Source of the DNA: an uncultured Oceanospirillales bacterium
GTDB lineage: Bacteria > Pseudomonadota > Gammaproteobacteria > Xanthomonadales > SZUA-36
NCBI GenBank assembly: GCA_913055655.1
Contig: CAJXKA010000004.1
Span: forward strand, 124,001 to 188,000
Reading direction: 5' to 3'
Length of the DNA stretch: 64,000 nt
Part shown: one piece after another, positions 18,114 to 27,314 of the stretch
Layout of the letters: every line of letters begins with the position of its first letter
Numbering within the stretch: position 1 is the first letter of the stretch
Notes under the pieces: generated by a model
Seen by the model: the letters and a program-made list of their open reading frames with translations, nothing else
Database searches by the model: none
Told to the model about the DNA's origin: nothing
Program-made: the position numbers and the translations under genes

Positions 18114-19572
18114 TCGTCACTCCCGGTGGGGCCGACAGGTGTGGTGGGAAGACCGCGGCCGCATTTCCTGCATTGCCCTCGAACCAGCCCAGGCCGCGAC
18201 GCAGGTTGACCACGCTTCCGACGATAATGAGCGTCGGTAATGACCGGTCAATGTCAGCGGCGGTCTCCGCGAGGCCGTGCAGGGATGTTCGCAGTACCCG
18301 CTGGGCGTCCGTGGTACCGGCCTGGACCAGCGCGACCGGCATGGTCGGCGGCACACCGTGCGCGAGCAGGTTTTCGCGGATCAGCGGCGCATTGCCGGCG
18401 CCCATGTAAAAGACCTGCGTCTGTCGCGGGTTGTTCATCGCGGCCCAGTCGAGGTCGAGTTCGCCGTCGCGCGCATGGCCGGTCCAGAAACTGACCCCCT
18501 GGGCATGGTCCCGGTGGGTCAGCGGGATGCCGGCGTAGGCGGCGCAACCATTGGCTGCCGAAACGCCAGGCACGACTTCAAAATCGAGGCCCGCTTCGAC
18601 AAGCGCTTCGAGTTCCTCTCCACCGCGACCGAAGATGAATGGGTCGCCGCCTTTCAGCCTGACCACTCGCCGGCCTGCCTCCACGTGGCGGACCAGCAGC
18701 TCGGAGATATGCGCCTGGGGCAGCACGTGATCGCCGGAGCGCTTGCCGACGTAGACCATCTCGGCCTCGCGCCGGCACATTTCCAGCACGCCCAGCGGCA
18801 CCAGGCGGTCGAACAGCACCACGTCGGCCTGCTGCAGCAGGCGCTGGGCCTTCAGCGTCAGCAGTTCGGGGTCGCCCGGGCCTGCCCCGACCAGCCAGGC
18901 GCGACCGCGCCGGGCAGTTTGATCCCCTGCCGTCTCCTGCAGCATGTCATTCAGCAGGATCTCCGCGGTGTCTCGTGCGGCCCCGTCCTGGCCGGCGCGG
19001 ACCTGTTCCGGTACCGCGCCTTCCAGGAGCCGCTCCCAGTACCGCCGACGGGCGCCGGTCTCCGGCAGGCGCCGGTGTATGCCGGGGCGCAGGCGGCCGA
19101 GAAAGTCAGCGACCCGCCCCAGGCGCGACGGCAGCGCGCGCTCGACCAGGCCTTTCACGTAACGCGCCAGCACCGGCGAACGCCCGCCGGTCGACACCGC
19201 GACAACCGCCGGGGAACGGTCGATGATGGCCGGTAATATGAAACTGCACAGCGCCGGCTGGTCGGCCACGTTGACCGGGAGGTGCCGCGTGCGGGCCGCG
19301 TCATGGACGGCGCGATTGACCGCCTCGTCGTCGGTGGCCGCGATGACCAGGTCGCAGCCGTCCAGGTCGGTGGGCCGGAAGCCGCGCTCGATCCAGCGCC
19401 AGCCCCGGTCCCGTACCGCGTCCGCGGCGGCCGGCGCCAGCGCCGGGCTGACCAAGATGATCTCCGCGCCGGCCTTCGCCACCAGTTCGGCCTTGCGTGA
19501 CGCGATCACGCCACCGCCCACGACCAGGGCCTTTCGGCCGCGCATGTTCATGAATATGGGCAGAAATTCCAT
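18094..19572 (-). CDS. cysG: Siroheme synthase (trifunctional)
   Basis: A 492-residue CysG, converting uroporphyrinogen III to siroheme. The N-terminal NAD-dependent dehydrogenase/ferrochelatase part starts with RGRKALVVGGGVIASRK. The C-terminal SAM-dependent methyltransferase begins near residue 225 with VGAGPGDPELLTLKA and contains VRLKGGDPFIFGRGGEE and VPGVSAANGCAAYAGIPLTHR. Full length, all domains present. Siroheme is the prosthetic group of NirB, which explains its place directly after nasA (adjacent stop and start) in the nitrate assimilation operon. Confidence 0.95.
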   Translation of the reverse strand: MEFLPIFMNMRGRKALVVGGGVIASRKAELVAKAGAEIILVSPALAPAAADAVRDRGWRWIERGFRPTDLDGCDLVIAATDDEAVNRAVHDAARTRHLPVNVADQPALCSFILPAIIDRSPAVVAVSTGGRSPVLARYVKGLVERALPSRLGRVADFLGRLRPGIHRRLPETGARRRYWERLLEGAVPEQVRAGQDGAARDTAEILLNDMLQETAGDQTARRGRAWLVGAGPGDPELLTLKAQRLLQQADVVLFDRLVPLGVLEMCRREAEMVYVGKRSGDHVLPQAHISELLVRHVEAGRRVVRLKGGDPFIFGRGGEELEALVEAGLDFEVVPGVSAANGCAAYAGIPLTHRDHAQGVSFWTGHARDGELDLDWAAMNNPRQTQVFYMGAGNAPLIRENLLAHGVPPTMPVALVQAGTTDAQRVLRTSLHGLAETAADIDRSLPTLIIVGSVVNLRRGLGWFEGNAGNAAAVFPPHLSAPPGVTNDVRPA

Positions 19573-22266
19573 TCAGTCACCCGCGACCATCGCCAGGCGC
19601 CGGTCGTCCTCGTCGTCGATTACCCGCCGCAATTCGGGCAGGCAGGATCCGCAATTGCCGCCGGCCTTCACCATGGCGCCGATGGCCTCGGTACTGGAAG
19701 CGCCGGCGTCAACGGCGCGCTCAATGTCCTCGCTGCCCGCGCCGAAACACGCACATACGGCCTCGCCCGCACCGGTGGGCGGCTCGAGCGCCGCCGGCAA
19801 GCCGCGCAGGATGGCCTGTCGTGATGCCGCGCTCAACGGCACCTCCGCGAATAACCCGGCCAGCCAGTGAACATCGCTGACGCGGGGACGGCGACTCAGC
19901 ACCACCAGTCCCGCCAGGCGGTCCTGCGCCAGGCCGGCCACGACGATGGCGTCATCTTCGCGGCCGAATGTCATGACCGAGTCACAGCCGTGCAGGCGCC
20001 GCCGGGCCCAGTCGGCCCAGTCGTCCCGTTCGAGCGCGAACCCCAGGAAGCGGGCTTCGCAATGGTCCAGCCGGGTGTGCACCCAGTAGTCCGCGTCATG
20101 ATCCGGCAACGCGTCGGTCCGCCCCGGCGCATGCAATTCCAGGCCATGCCAGGCGATCTCGAGTGCGCGCACTTTCACCGGCTCGGCTTTCAGCTCCGGC
20201 TGTCCGGACACCGGGTCGCAGGCGCCGCCGAACAGCGCGCCCGCCAGCGCCGACGAGGCGAACGGACCGGACCAGTGCATCGGCATGAAAGCCTGCCCGG
20301 GCGTGACTGTGCGCGAATGCTTCAGGCGCAGGTCGGCATGACCATGCCGGCTCTGGACCCGCACCAGGGCATCGGGCGCCAGGCCCAGTTGCCGCGCATC
20401 GGCGCGGTGCAGGTAAAGGCAGGGCTCCGGGGCATGGCGGTTCAGGCGCGGGGCGCGGGCGGTGCGCGTCATGGTGTGCCACTGGTCGCGCAGGCGGCCA
20501 CTGTTCAGGCGCAGCGGGTAGCGGTCGTCGACGGAGGCGTGCGTCCCTTCACCGGGTGCGGGAACGAACCGGGCGCGGCCACTGGGGGTATTGAAGCGAC
20601 CCCCGCTGAAGATGTCGCCGGGACGCCCGGCGGGTTCACCGCCAACCGACCAGGGCCAGCAGAACGGGGCCATCGCTTCGTACCCGCTGTCACTGACTGT
20701 CGCCAGCGCGCCGATATCAAAATCGCGCGTGCCGTTGTTCTCGAAACCGGACAGCGCGGCGTGTTCACGGAAAATGGCGGCGGCGCCGTCCCATGCGAAC
20801 GCTTCGCCGTGACCCATGCGGCGTGCCACTTCGCTCACCGCCCACCAGTCCGGCCGGGCATCGCCGGGCGGCGGCAGGAAGGCACGCTGGCGGCTGATTC
20901 GGCGTTCCGAGTTGGTCACCGTCCCGTCTTTCTCGCCCCAGGCCAGGGCCGGCAGCAGGACATCGGCAAAGGCGGCCGTATCGGTGTCTGGTACGACGTC
21001 AGAGACGACGACGAACTCGCAGCGTTCCAGCGCCTCGCGCACGGCATGGCCGCGGGGCAGGCTGACGGCGGGGTTGGTGCCCATGATCCACAGCGCGCGG
21101 ATTCGGCCCTCGCGCACCGCCTCGAACAGTTCCACGGCCTTCAGCCCGGGGCGCGAAGCCACCCGCTCAAACCCCCAGAACCGCTGTAAGCGGTCGACGC
21201 TGCCGGCGTCGAAATCCATGTGCGCGGCAAGCTGGTTGGCCAGCCCGCCCACCTCGCGCCCACCCATCGCGTTGGGCTGCCCGGTGATCGAAAACGGGCC
21301 ACAGCCCGGCCGGCCGATGCGACCGGTCGCCAGGTGGACATTGATGATGGCGTTGACCTTGTCGGTCCCCACGCTGGACTGGTTCACGCCCTGGGAAAAC
21401 ACGGTGACCACGCGGTCGCTGCCGGCGAACAGCCGGAAGAACCGCGCCAGGTCATCGGCGGACAGGCCACATTGGGCTGCGCGTTCCGCCAGCGAATGCT
21501 CACCAGCCGCGGCCAGCGCATCCGCCAGGCCCTCGGTGTTGGACGCAATAAACGAATGGTCCAGTTCGCCGTTCGATTCCAGCCAGGCGAGCAGGCCATT
21601 GAACACCGTGGTATCACTGCCGGGCGCCAGCGCCAGGTGCAGGTCGGCGTCCTCGGCGGTCGCGGTCCGGCGCGGGTCCAGCACCACGATCATGGGGCCG
21701 GTGCCGTCCGCGCGCGCCGCCTGCAGGCGCTGGTACAGCACCGGGTGGCACCAGGCCAGGTTGGACCCGACCAGCACCACCAGGTCGGCCTGCTCGACGT
21801 CGTCGTATCCGCAGGGCACGGTGTCTTCGCCGAAGGCGCGCTTGTGGCCGGCCACGGCGGAGGCCATGCACAGCCGGGAATTCGTGTCGATGTTGCCGCT
21901 GGCCAGCGCGCCTTTCACCCACTTGTTGGCGGCGTAGTAGTCCTCGGTGAGCAGTTGGCCGGAGACATACATGGCCACCGCGTCCGCGCCATGTTCATCG
22001 CGCACGGTGGCAAACCGCGCCGCCACCCGGTCCAGCGCGGTCTCCCAGTCGCTGTCACGGCCATCCACCATTGGTTTCAGCAGGCGGTTTTCCAGGCCCA
22101 CGGTGGCGCCTAACTGGCTGCCCTTCGAACACAGGCGCCCGACGTTGGCCGGGTGCGATTCATCGCCCTCGACCTGCACGGCGTCACCGAAACGGCTGAC
22201 CCGTACGCCACAGCCCACGCCGCAGTAGGGGCAGGTGCTGCAAACCGTTTGCTCGTGACCACTCAT
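19573..22266 (-). CDS. nasA: Assimilatory nitrate reductase catalytic subunit
   Basis: An 897-residue cytoplasmic molybdopterin oxidoreductase reducing nitrate to nitrite. The N-terminal 4Fe-4S motif reads CSTCPYCGVGCGV with a later Cys in GRLCSKGS. The Mo-bisMGD domains include NSRLCMASAVAGHKRAFG and NQSSVGTDKVNAI. The C-terminal molybdopterin-binding domain contains LNSGRLRDQWHTMTRTA. The last 60 residues are a BFD-like 2Fe-2S domain with CACFG and CGSC, as in Klebsiella-type NasA. No twin-arginine signal is present, fitting the assimilatory type. It lies between nirD and cysG. Confidence 0.95.
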   Translation of the reverse strand: MSGHEQTVCSTCPYCGVGCGVRVSRFGDAVQVEGDESHPANVGRLCSKGSQLGATVGLENRLLKPMVDGRDSDWETALDRVAARFATVRDEHGADAVAMYVSGQLLTEDYYAANKWVKGALASGNIDTNSRLCMASAVAGHKRAFGEDTVPCGYDDVEQADLVVLVGSNLAWCHPVLYQRLQAARADGTGPMIVVLDPRRTATAEDADLHLALAPGSDTTVFNGLLAWLESNGELDHSFIASNTEGLADALAAAGEHSLAERAAQCGLSADDLARFFRLFAGSDRVVTVFSQGVNQSSVGTDKVNAIINVHLATGRIGRPGCGPFSITGQPNAMGGREVGGLANQLAAHMDFDAGSVDRLQRFWGFERVASRPGLKAVELFEAVREGRIRALWIMGTNPAVSLPRGHAVREALERCEFVVVSDVVPDTDTAAFADVLLPALAWGEKDGTVTNSERRISRQRAFLPPPGDARPDWWAVSEVARRMGHGEAFAWDGAAAIFREHAALSGFENNGTRDFDIGALATVSDSGYEAMAPFCWPWSVGGEPAGRPGDIFSGGRFNTPSGRARFVPAPGEGTHASVDDRYPLRLNSGRLRDQWHTMTRTARAPRLNRHAPEPCLYLHRADARQLGLAPDALVRVQSRHGHADLRLKHSRTVTPGQAFMPMHWSGPFASSALAGALFGGACDPVSGQPELKAEPVKVRALEIAWHGLELHAPGRTDALPDHDADYWVHTRLDHCEARFLGFALERDDWADWARRRLHGCDSVMTFGREDDAIVVAGLAQDRLAGLVVLSRRPRVSDVHWLAGLFAEVPLSAASRQAILRGLPAALEPPTGAGEAVCACFGAGSEDIERAVDAGASSTEAIGAMVKAGGNCGSCLPELRRVIDDEDDRRLAMVAGD

Positions 22267-22277
22267 CGACGCAGTCT

Positions 22278-22607
22278 TCAGCCGGCCCCGTACCGGACCC
22301 GTATGCGGCCGTCCTGGATATCCGCGGGCCAGGCGCCCACGTTGACGGTTTCATCCTCGACGCAGCTCCCGTCCATCAGCCTGAAATGCTGCTTGTAGAT
22401 CGGTGACGCGACCACCAGGTCACCGCCCAGGTCGCCAACGATGCCACGCGAGAGCACCGGCGCATCGCTGAACGGATCCAGGTTGCCGATGGCGAACACG
22501 CGATCGTCGTGCAGGCGGAACACCGCCAGCTGGTGGCCGCCGACGAGCGCGGCCATGCCGGTGCCGACCAGGATGTCATCCACCGCGCAGATCGCCTGCC
22601 ACGCCAT
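22278..22607 (-). CDS. nirD: Nitrite reductase small subunit
   Basis: A 109-residue NirD, the Rieske-like small subunit of NADH-dependent assimilatory nitrite reductase. The fold is recognisable from ALVGGHQLAVFRLHDDRVFAIGNLDPFSDAPVLSRGIVGD, but Rieske cysteine/histidine ligands are absent, as is usual for NirD. The C-terminal YKQHFRLMDGSCVEDE is conserved. Its ATG overlaps the nirB stop (ATGA), giving translational coupling. The nasA start follows 11 bases after its stop. Confidence 0.93.
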   Translation of the reverse strand: MAWQAICAVDDILVGTGMAALVGGHQLAVFRLHDDRVFAIGNLDPFSDAPVLSRGIVGDLGGDLVVASPIYKQHFRLMDGSCVEDETVNVGAWPADIQDGRIRVRYGAG

Positions 22608-25150
22608 CAGCTGACCTCCACGAGGGGAATGGACTGGACTGCCTGCTCATCCGGGTTCGCCGGTCGCCGCTGGCCGCGCTCGCGCACGAACCGCAGCGAC
22701 GGGTCGCCGTCGCCGGAATTGACGAAACTCCTGAAACGCTTGAGCCTTTCCGGGTCCTCCACGGTGCGTTTCCACTCGCACTCGTAGGTGTCCACGACGC
22801 GTTTCATGTCGTCTTCCAGCTGCGCGGCGATGCCGAGGCTGTCCTCGAAAATCACCTCGCGCAGGTAGTCCAGTCCGCCCTCCAGGTTCTCCAACCAGAC
22901 GGAGGTACGTTGCAGGCGATCGGCGGTCCTGACATAGAACATCAGGAACCGGTCGACCGCCTGGATCAGGGCATCGTCATCGAGATCGGTGGCAATGAGG
23001 TCCGCGTGCCGCGGGCGCATGCCGCCGTTGCCACAGACATACAGGTTCCAGCCGTTCTCGGTGGCGATAACACCGACATCCTTGCTCTGCGCCTCGGCGC
23101 ACTCGCGGGTGCAGCCGGACACGGCGAATTTCAGCTTGTGCGGCGAACGCAGGCCCTTGTAGCGGTTCTCCAGCCGCAGCGCCATGCCGACGCTGTCGAG
23201 CAGGCCGTAACGACACCAGGTGCTGCCGACGCAGGACTTCACCGTACGCACGGATTTGCCGTAGGCGTGCCCGGTCTCGAAACCGGCGTCGATCAGCTCG
23301 CGCCAGATTTCCGGCAGCTGCTCAACGGTCGCGCCGAACAGGTCGATGCGCTGGCCGCCGGTGATCTTGGTGTAGAGGTCGTACTTCTTCGCGACCTGGC
23401 CCAGCACGATGAGCTTCTCGGGCGTGATCTCGCCACCCGGGATACGCGGCACTACTGAATATGTGCCGTTCTTCTGCATGTTGGCCAGGAAGGCGTCGTT
23501 GGTGTCCTGCAGCGGCGTGGTGTCATCGCCCAGCACGTAGCCATTCCAGCACGACGCCAGGATCGAGCCGACGGCCGGCTTGCAGATATCGCAGCCCAGG
23601 CCCTTCCCGTGCGCCTGCAGCAGGCTGTCGAAGGACATATGTTCTTCCACGCGCACCAGGTGAAACAGTTCCTGGCGGGTGTACGGGAAGTGTTCGCAGA
23701 TGCTCCTGTCGACGGCGACACCGAGCGATTCCAGCTCGGCATTCAGCACCTGGGTCACCAGCTGCGTGCAACCGCCGCAGCCCGTGGACGCTTTCGTGCA
23801 GCTTTTCAGGTCACCCAGCGTCGTCGCACCGCCGGCGACGGCTTCGCAGATGCCGCCCTTGGTGACGTTGTGGCAGGAGCAGACCTGGGCCGTGTCCGGC
23901 AGCGCGCCCGGCGACAGGCCGCCCGCGTCACCTTCCACGCCGGGCAGCAAGAGCGCCTCGGGCTGGTCCGGTAACGGCATGTCGTTGATGCAGTACTGCA
24001 GCCAGTCACCGTAGGGCGTGGTGTCGCCGACCAGCACGGCGCCCAGCAGCCGGTCACCCCTGTCGTTAACCACGATGCGGCGGTAGATGCCGGCCGGGCC
24101 GTCGGTGAAAGAGTAGCTCTGGGCACCGGCGGTCCGGCCGAGCGAGTCGCCGATGCTCGCCACGTCCACGCCCAGCAGTTTCAGCTTGGTGCTCATGTCG
24201 GCGCCCTCGAACCGGGCTGCCTCGTCGGCCAGGGCGCTGACCGCCACGCGCGCCATCTGGTAGCCGGGCGCGACCAGGCCGAAGACCCTGCCGTTCCAGG
24301 CCGCGCATTCGCCGATGGCGAAGATGGCCGGGTCGCTGGTGCGACACTGGTCATCGACACTGAAACCGCCGCGCTCACCACGTTCCAGGCCACTGGTCTC
24401 GCACAGTTCGTCCCTTGGCCGGATGCCGGTGGACACCACCAGCAGGTCGGTCTCCAGGTGGCCGCCGTCGGCGAACTGCAGCCGCAGGCGGTGTTCCTCG
24501 CCGTCGACAATGGCGCGGGTGTTGCTCTCGGTACGGACCTTCACGCCCAGCTCGCCGATTTTCGACTCCAGCATCCGGCCGCCGTCGCGGTCCAGCTGTA
24601 CTTCCATCAGCGTGGGCGCGAACTGCACCACGTGCGCTTCCAGGCCCAGGTTCTTCAGGGCGTTGGCCGCCTCCAGGCCCAGCAGGCCGCCGCCGAGCAC
24701 GGCGCCGCACCGGGCCGCGCCACCGGCCGCGATAATCGCGTCCAGGTCCTCGATGGTGCGGTAGACAAAACACTCCGGCCGGTCGATGCCCTCGATGGGC
24801 GGTACGAACGGGTACGAGCCCGTGGCCAGCACCAGGCGGTCGTAATCCAGCCGCTCGCCATCGGACAGCGTCACCTTGCGGCCGTCCCGGTCGATACTGT
24901 CGACACGAACGCCCAGCCGGGTGGCGATGCCCTGCTCCGTGAACCAGTCCGCACTGGCCATCGAAAGACCTTCCGCACTGGTGCCCGAGAAATACTCGCT
25001 CAGGCGCACCCGGTCGTAGGCGTGACGCGGTTCCTCGCCGATGACGGTGATGTCATAGCGATCGGTAAGGCCGGCCTCCGCGGCGGCTTCCAGGAAATGC
25101 TGGCCGACCATGCCGTTGCCGGCCACCAGGAGGGTTTGTTTGCTTGTCAT
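22607..25150 (-). CDS. nirB: Nitrite reductase [NAD(P)H] large subunit
   Basis: An 847-residue NirB reducing nitrite to ammonium. The frame is open to 25504, but the ATG at 25150 starts the classical N-terminus (KQTLLVAGNGMVGQHFLE), so I start there. An FAD/NAD-binding module fills about residues 1-400. A BFD-like 2Fe-2S domain with CSCHN and CGGC lies near 420-470. The siroheme/4Fe-4S half carries CVGSTWCRYG and SGCTRECAEAQSKDVGV. All cofactor residues are present. It is translationally coupled to nirD. Confidence 0.96.
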   Translation of the reverse strand: MTSKQTLLVAGNGMVGQHFLEAAAEAGLTDRYDITVIGEEPRHAYDRVRLSEYFSGTSAEGLSMASADWFTEQGIATRLGVRVDSIDRDGRKVTLSDGERLDYDRLVLATGSYPFVPPIEGIDRPECFVYRTIEDLDAIIAAGGAARCGAVLGGGLLGLEAANALKNLGLEAHVVQFAPTLMEVQLDRDGGRMLESKIGELGVKVRTESNTRAIVDGEEHRLRLQFADGGHLETDLLVVSTGIRPRDELCETSGLERGERGGFSVDDQCRTSDPAIFAIGECAAWNGRVFGLVAPGYQMARVAVSALADEAARFEGADMSTKLKLLGVDVASIGDSLGRTAGAQSYSFTDGPAGIYRRIVVNDRGDRLLGAVLVGDTTPYGDWLQYCINDMPLPDQPEALLLPGVEGDAGGLSPGALPDTAQVCSCHNVTKGGICEAVAGGATTLGDLKSCTKASTGCGGCTQLVTQVLNAELESLGVAVDRSICEHFPYTRQELFHLVRVEEHMSFDSLLQAHGKGLGCDICKPAVGSILASCWNGYVLGDDTTPLQDTNDAFLANMQKNGTYSVVPRIPGGEITPEKLIVLGQVAKKYDLYTKITGGQRIDLFGATVEQLPEIWRELIDAGFETGHAYGKSVRTVKSCVGSTWCRYGLLDSVGMALRLENRYKGLRSPHKLKFAVSGCTRECAEAQSKDVGVIATENGWNLYVCGNGGMRPRHADLIATDLDDDALIQAVDRFLMFYVRTADRLQRTSVWLENLEGGLDYLREVIFEDSLGIAAQLEDDMKRVVDTYECEWKRTVEDPERLKRFRSFVNSGDGDPSLRFVRERGQRRPANPDEQAVQSIPLVEVS

Positions 25151-25169
25151 GTGTGCTCTCCGCTTCCGT

Positions 25170-26402
25170 TCAGAAGGAGGCGCTGACCCACGCCCAGAGT
25201 TTGTCGGTGTCGACTTTTCCACCGGCTGTCGCACCGGCGTCAAAGCGCGCGTACTTGAGCCCCGCGGTGAAGTGGTCGGCGAACTTGCGCGTGTAGACCA
25301 TGCCGAGTTCGCTGCCGATATCGTCGGTGGCGGGGCTGGGGTCATCCGCCTCGAAGTCATGCCAGACCACCGTCCAGCCGCCGCCCAGCAGCTTGCCGCC
25401 CAGGCTGGCATAGAGATCGCGCAGGCCCTCGGGGGGCGTGGACAGGAACTGGTCGGTCCAGCCGTTGAACTTGTGCAGCGTGGCCAGTGGCGTGGCGAAG
25501 CCATAAAGGCCGTCGTCCGAGCCCAGCACTTCGTAACCGGCTTTCACCGTGATGGGCTCAAACGCGGCGCCGGCCTCGAAAAACAGGTAATCGGCGTCGA
25601 CGCTGACCGGGCCGGCATCGGCCGACTGGGTCGCCCAGGACGCGGCGTACAGAAGGTCGAAACCGTCCAGGTCGCGCTTGCCGGCGAACCGCAGGCCCCA
25701 GCTGTCAGGCCCGTCACCGACGGCGTTTTCGTTTTCCAGCAGGTAGCCGAAGCCCGTCAGCGTGCCCACCGGCGTCTTCCAGCTGGCGTTCAGGAGGTGA
25801 TCCGCCGAATCGATATCCGCGTCCTCGGCGAAGATGCGGTTGCGCTGGTCCAGGTAGGCGTAGAGCAGTTCGACGGTCTCGACCGGCGCCCATTTCACCT
25901 GCGCCGCGTCGAAGGTCTGGCGATCCTGCCGCCAGCCCACCGCGCCGACGAAGCGCTGGTCGTCCAGGTTGATGACCTGCCGGCCCACGCGGGCGCTGAA
26001 ACCGCCGGCGGCATACTGCAGCCAGGCCTGGTCCAGCTCCGTCGTTTTCGGGTCGGCGATCACCGAGTACTCGCCCGTCTTGTAACCACTTGGCGGCACC
26101 GAGTAATCGCTGACACCGAACACCGGGCGACTGTCATGAAACGCGGCGGTCACTGAAAAGCCGTGCCAGGCGCCTGTCTGCCAGCCCAGGATGCTGCGCA
26201 GGGTCAGGGCCTCGGCGTCTTTCAGCGCGTTGTCCTGGTCCACGGTTTCCAGGCGCAGGTTGAAGTCGGCGATCAGCTTGCCGCCGGTGATCGCGTCTTC
26301 CAGGCTGCCGCCCTCTTCCGCGAAGACCGGCCCGGTTGCCAGCAATGAAAGCATCGCCAGCCCGAAGGACGAATGGGAAATATTGCGTAAATTCATCATC
26401 AT
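25170..26402 (-). CDS. Outer-membrane porin (alginate-export-like) of the nitrate operon
   Basis: A 410-residue protein with a signal peptide (MMMNLRN, hydrophobic stretch, cleavage after VFAEE). The rest alternates short polar turns and amphipathic aromatic strands and ends in a terminal Phe (WAWVSASF), typical of an outer-membrane beta-barrel. It resembles alginate-export/AlgE-type porins, but substrate is not readable. The first of three ATGs overlaps the nrtD stop (ATGA), and nirB begins 19 bases after its end. Position inside the operon suggests nitrate or nitrite passage across the outer membrane; that is inference. Confidence 0.8.
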   Translation of the reverse strand: MMMNLRNISHSSFGLAMLSLLATGPVFAEEGGSLEDAITGGKLIADFNLRLETVDQDNALKDAEALTLRSILGWQTGAWHGFSVTAAFHDSRPVFGVSDYSVPPSGYKTGEYSVIADPKTTELDQAWLQYAAGGFSARVGRQVINLDDQRFVGAVGWRQDRQTFDAAQVKWAPVETVELLYAYLDQRNRIFAEDADIDSADHLLNASWKTPVGTLTGFGYLLENENAVGDGPDSWGLRFAGKRDLDGFDLLYAASWATQSADAGPVSVDADYLFFEAGAAFEPITVKAGYEVLGSDDGLYGFATPLATLHKFNGWTDQFLSTPPEGLRDLYASLGGKLLGGGWTVVWHDFEADDPSPATDDIGSELGMVYTRKFADHFTAGLKYARFDAGATAGGKVDTDKLWAWVSASF

Positions 26403-27280
26403 GCCACCTTTGCGTCGTCGCCGGCCCTGGCGGCCGACTTGCCGTTGTGACGCCCGATCGCCTCCACCTTGCGCTGCTTCTCGTACAGGAACCGCAACAC
26501 TTCCGAACGGCAATGGACATAGGTGGGGTCTTCCACCAGCGCCATGCGCTCGCGCGGGTGTGGCAGCGGCACATCGAGGATTTCGCCCACGGTGGCGGCC
26601 GGGCCGTTGGTCATCATCACGATGCGGTCGGACAGTAAAACCGCCTCGTCCACATCGTGCGTGACCATGATGACAGTGTTGTCCAGTTCCGCCTTGATCT
26701 CCATCAGCGAGTCCTGGAGGCTGGAGCGCGTGAGCGCGTCCAGCGCGCCGAACGGCTCGTCCAGCAACAGGATGTCGGGCTGCATCGCCAGGGCCCGCGC
26801 GATGCCCACGCGCTGTTTCATGCCGCCGGAGATCTCGTCCGGGCGCTTATGCATCGCGTGGTCCATGTGCACCAGGCGCAGGTTGTGCTCGATCCATTCC
26901 TTCTGCTTGGCTTTCGATTTCGTCTTGCCGAACACCTGGCGGACCGCCAGCGCCACGTTTTCAAAAGCGGTCAGCCATGGCAACAGCGAGTGGTTCTGGA
27001 ACACCATCGCCCGTTCCGGCCCCGGGCGGTCGACTTCCCTGCCGTTCAGGATCACACCGCCGCGGGCGGTTTCAGTCAGGCCCGCCACGGCATTGAGCAC
27101 CGTGGATTTGCCGCAGCCCGAGTGGCCGATGATGGAAATGAACTCGCCCTGGCGAATCTGCAGGTCGACATCTGCAAGGGCCTGGAATGAACCCTTTGGC
27201 GTCGGGAAAACCACGTCGATATGGCTGATGTCGAGAATCACGTCCCGGGCAACGTCCCGGTCGGGTGTCGGATTGTTCAT
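26399..27280 (-). CDS. nrtD: Nitrate ABC transporter ATP-binding protein
   Basis: A 293-residue ABC ATPase of the nitrate/sulfonate/taurine class. It shows Walker A GHSGCGKST, the Q-loop MVFQNHSLLPW, signature SGGMKQRVGIARALA, Walker B ILLLDEPFGALD, and the switch His in VTHDVDEAVLLSDR. I start at the ATG at 27280, which has an excellent AAGGAGG eight bases upstream, rather than 16 codons earlier. It would energise NrtB for nitrate import. Only one ATPase is present; the cyanobacterial-style NrtC fusion is absent. Confidence 0.94.
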   Translation of the reverse strand: MNNPTPDRDVARDVILDISHIDVVFPTPKGSFQALADVDLQIRQGEFISIIGHSGCGKSTVLNAVAGLTETARGGVILNGREVDRPGPERAMVFQNHSLLPWLTAFENVALAVRQVFGKTKSKAKQKEWIEHNLRLVHMDHAMHKRPDEISGGMKQRVGIARALAMQPDILLLDEPFGALDALTRSSLQDSLMEIKAELDNTVIMVTHDVDEAVLLSDRIVMMTNGPAATVGEILDVPLPHPRERMALVEDPTYVHCRSEVLRFLYEKQRKVEAIGRHNGKSAARAGDDAKVA

Positions 27281-27314
27281 GATGTCGCGCCCTCCTTCCG
27301 GCGCCGTATTGGCC

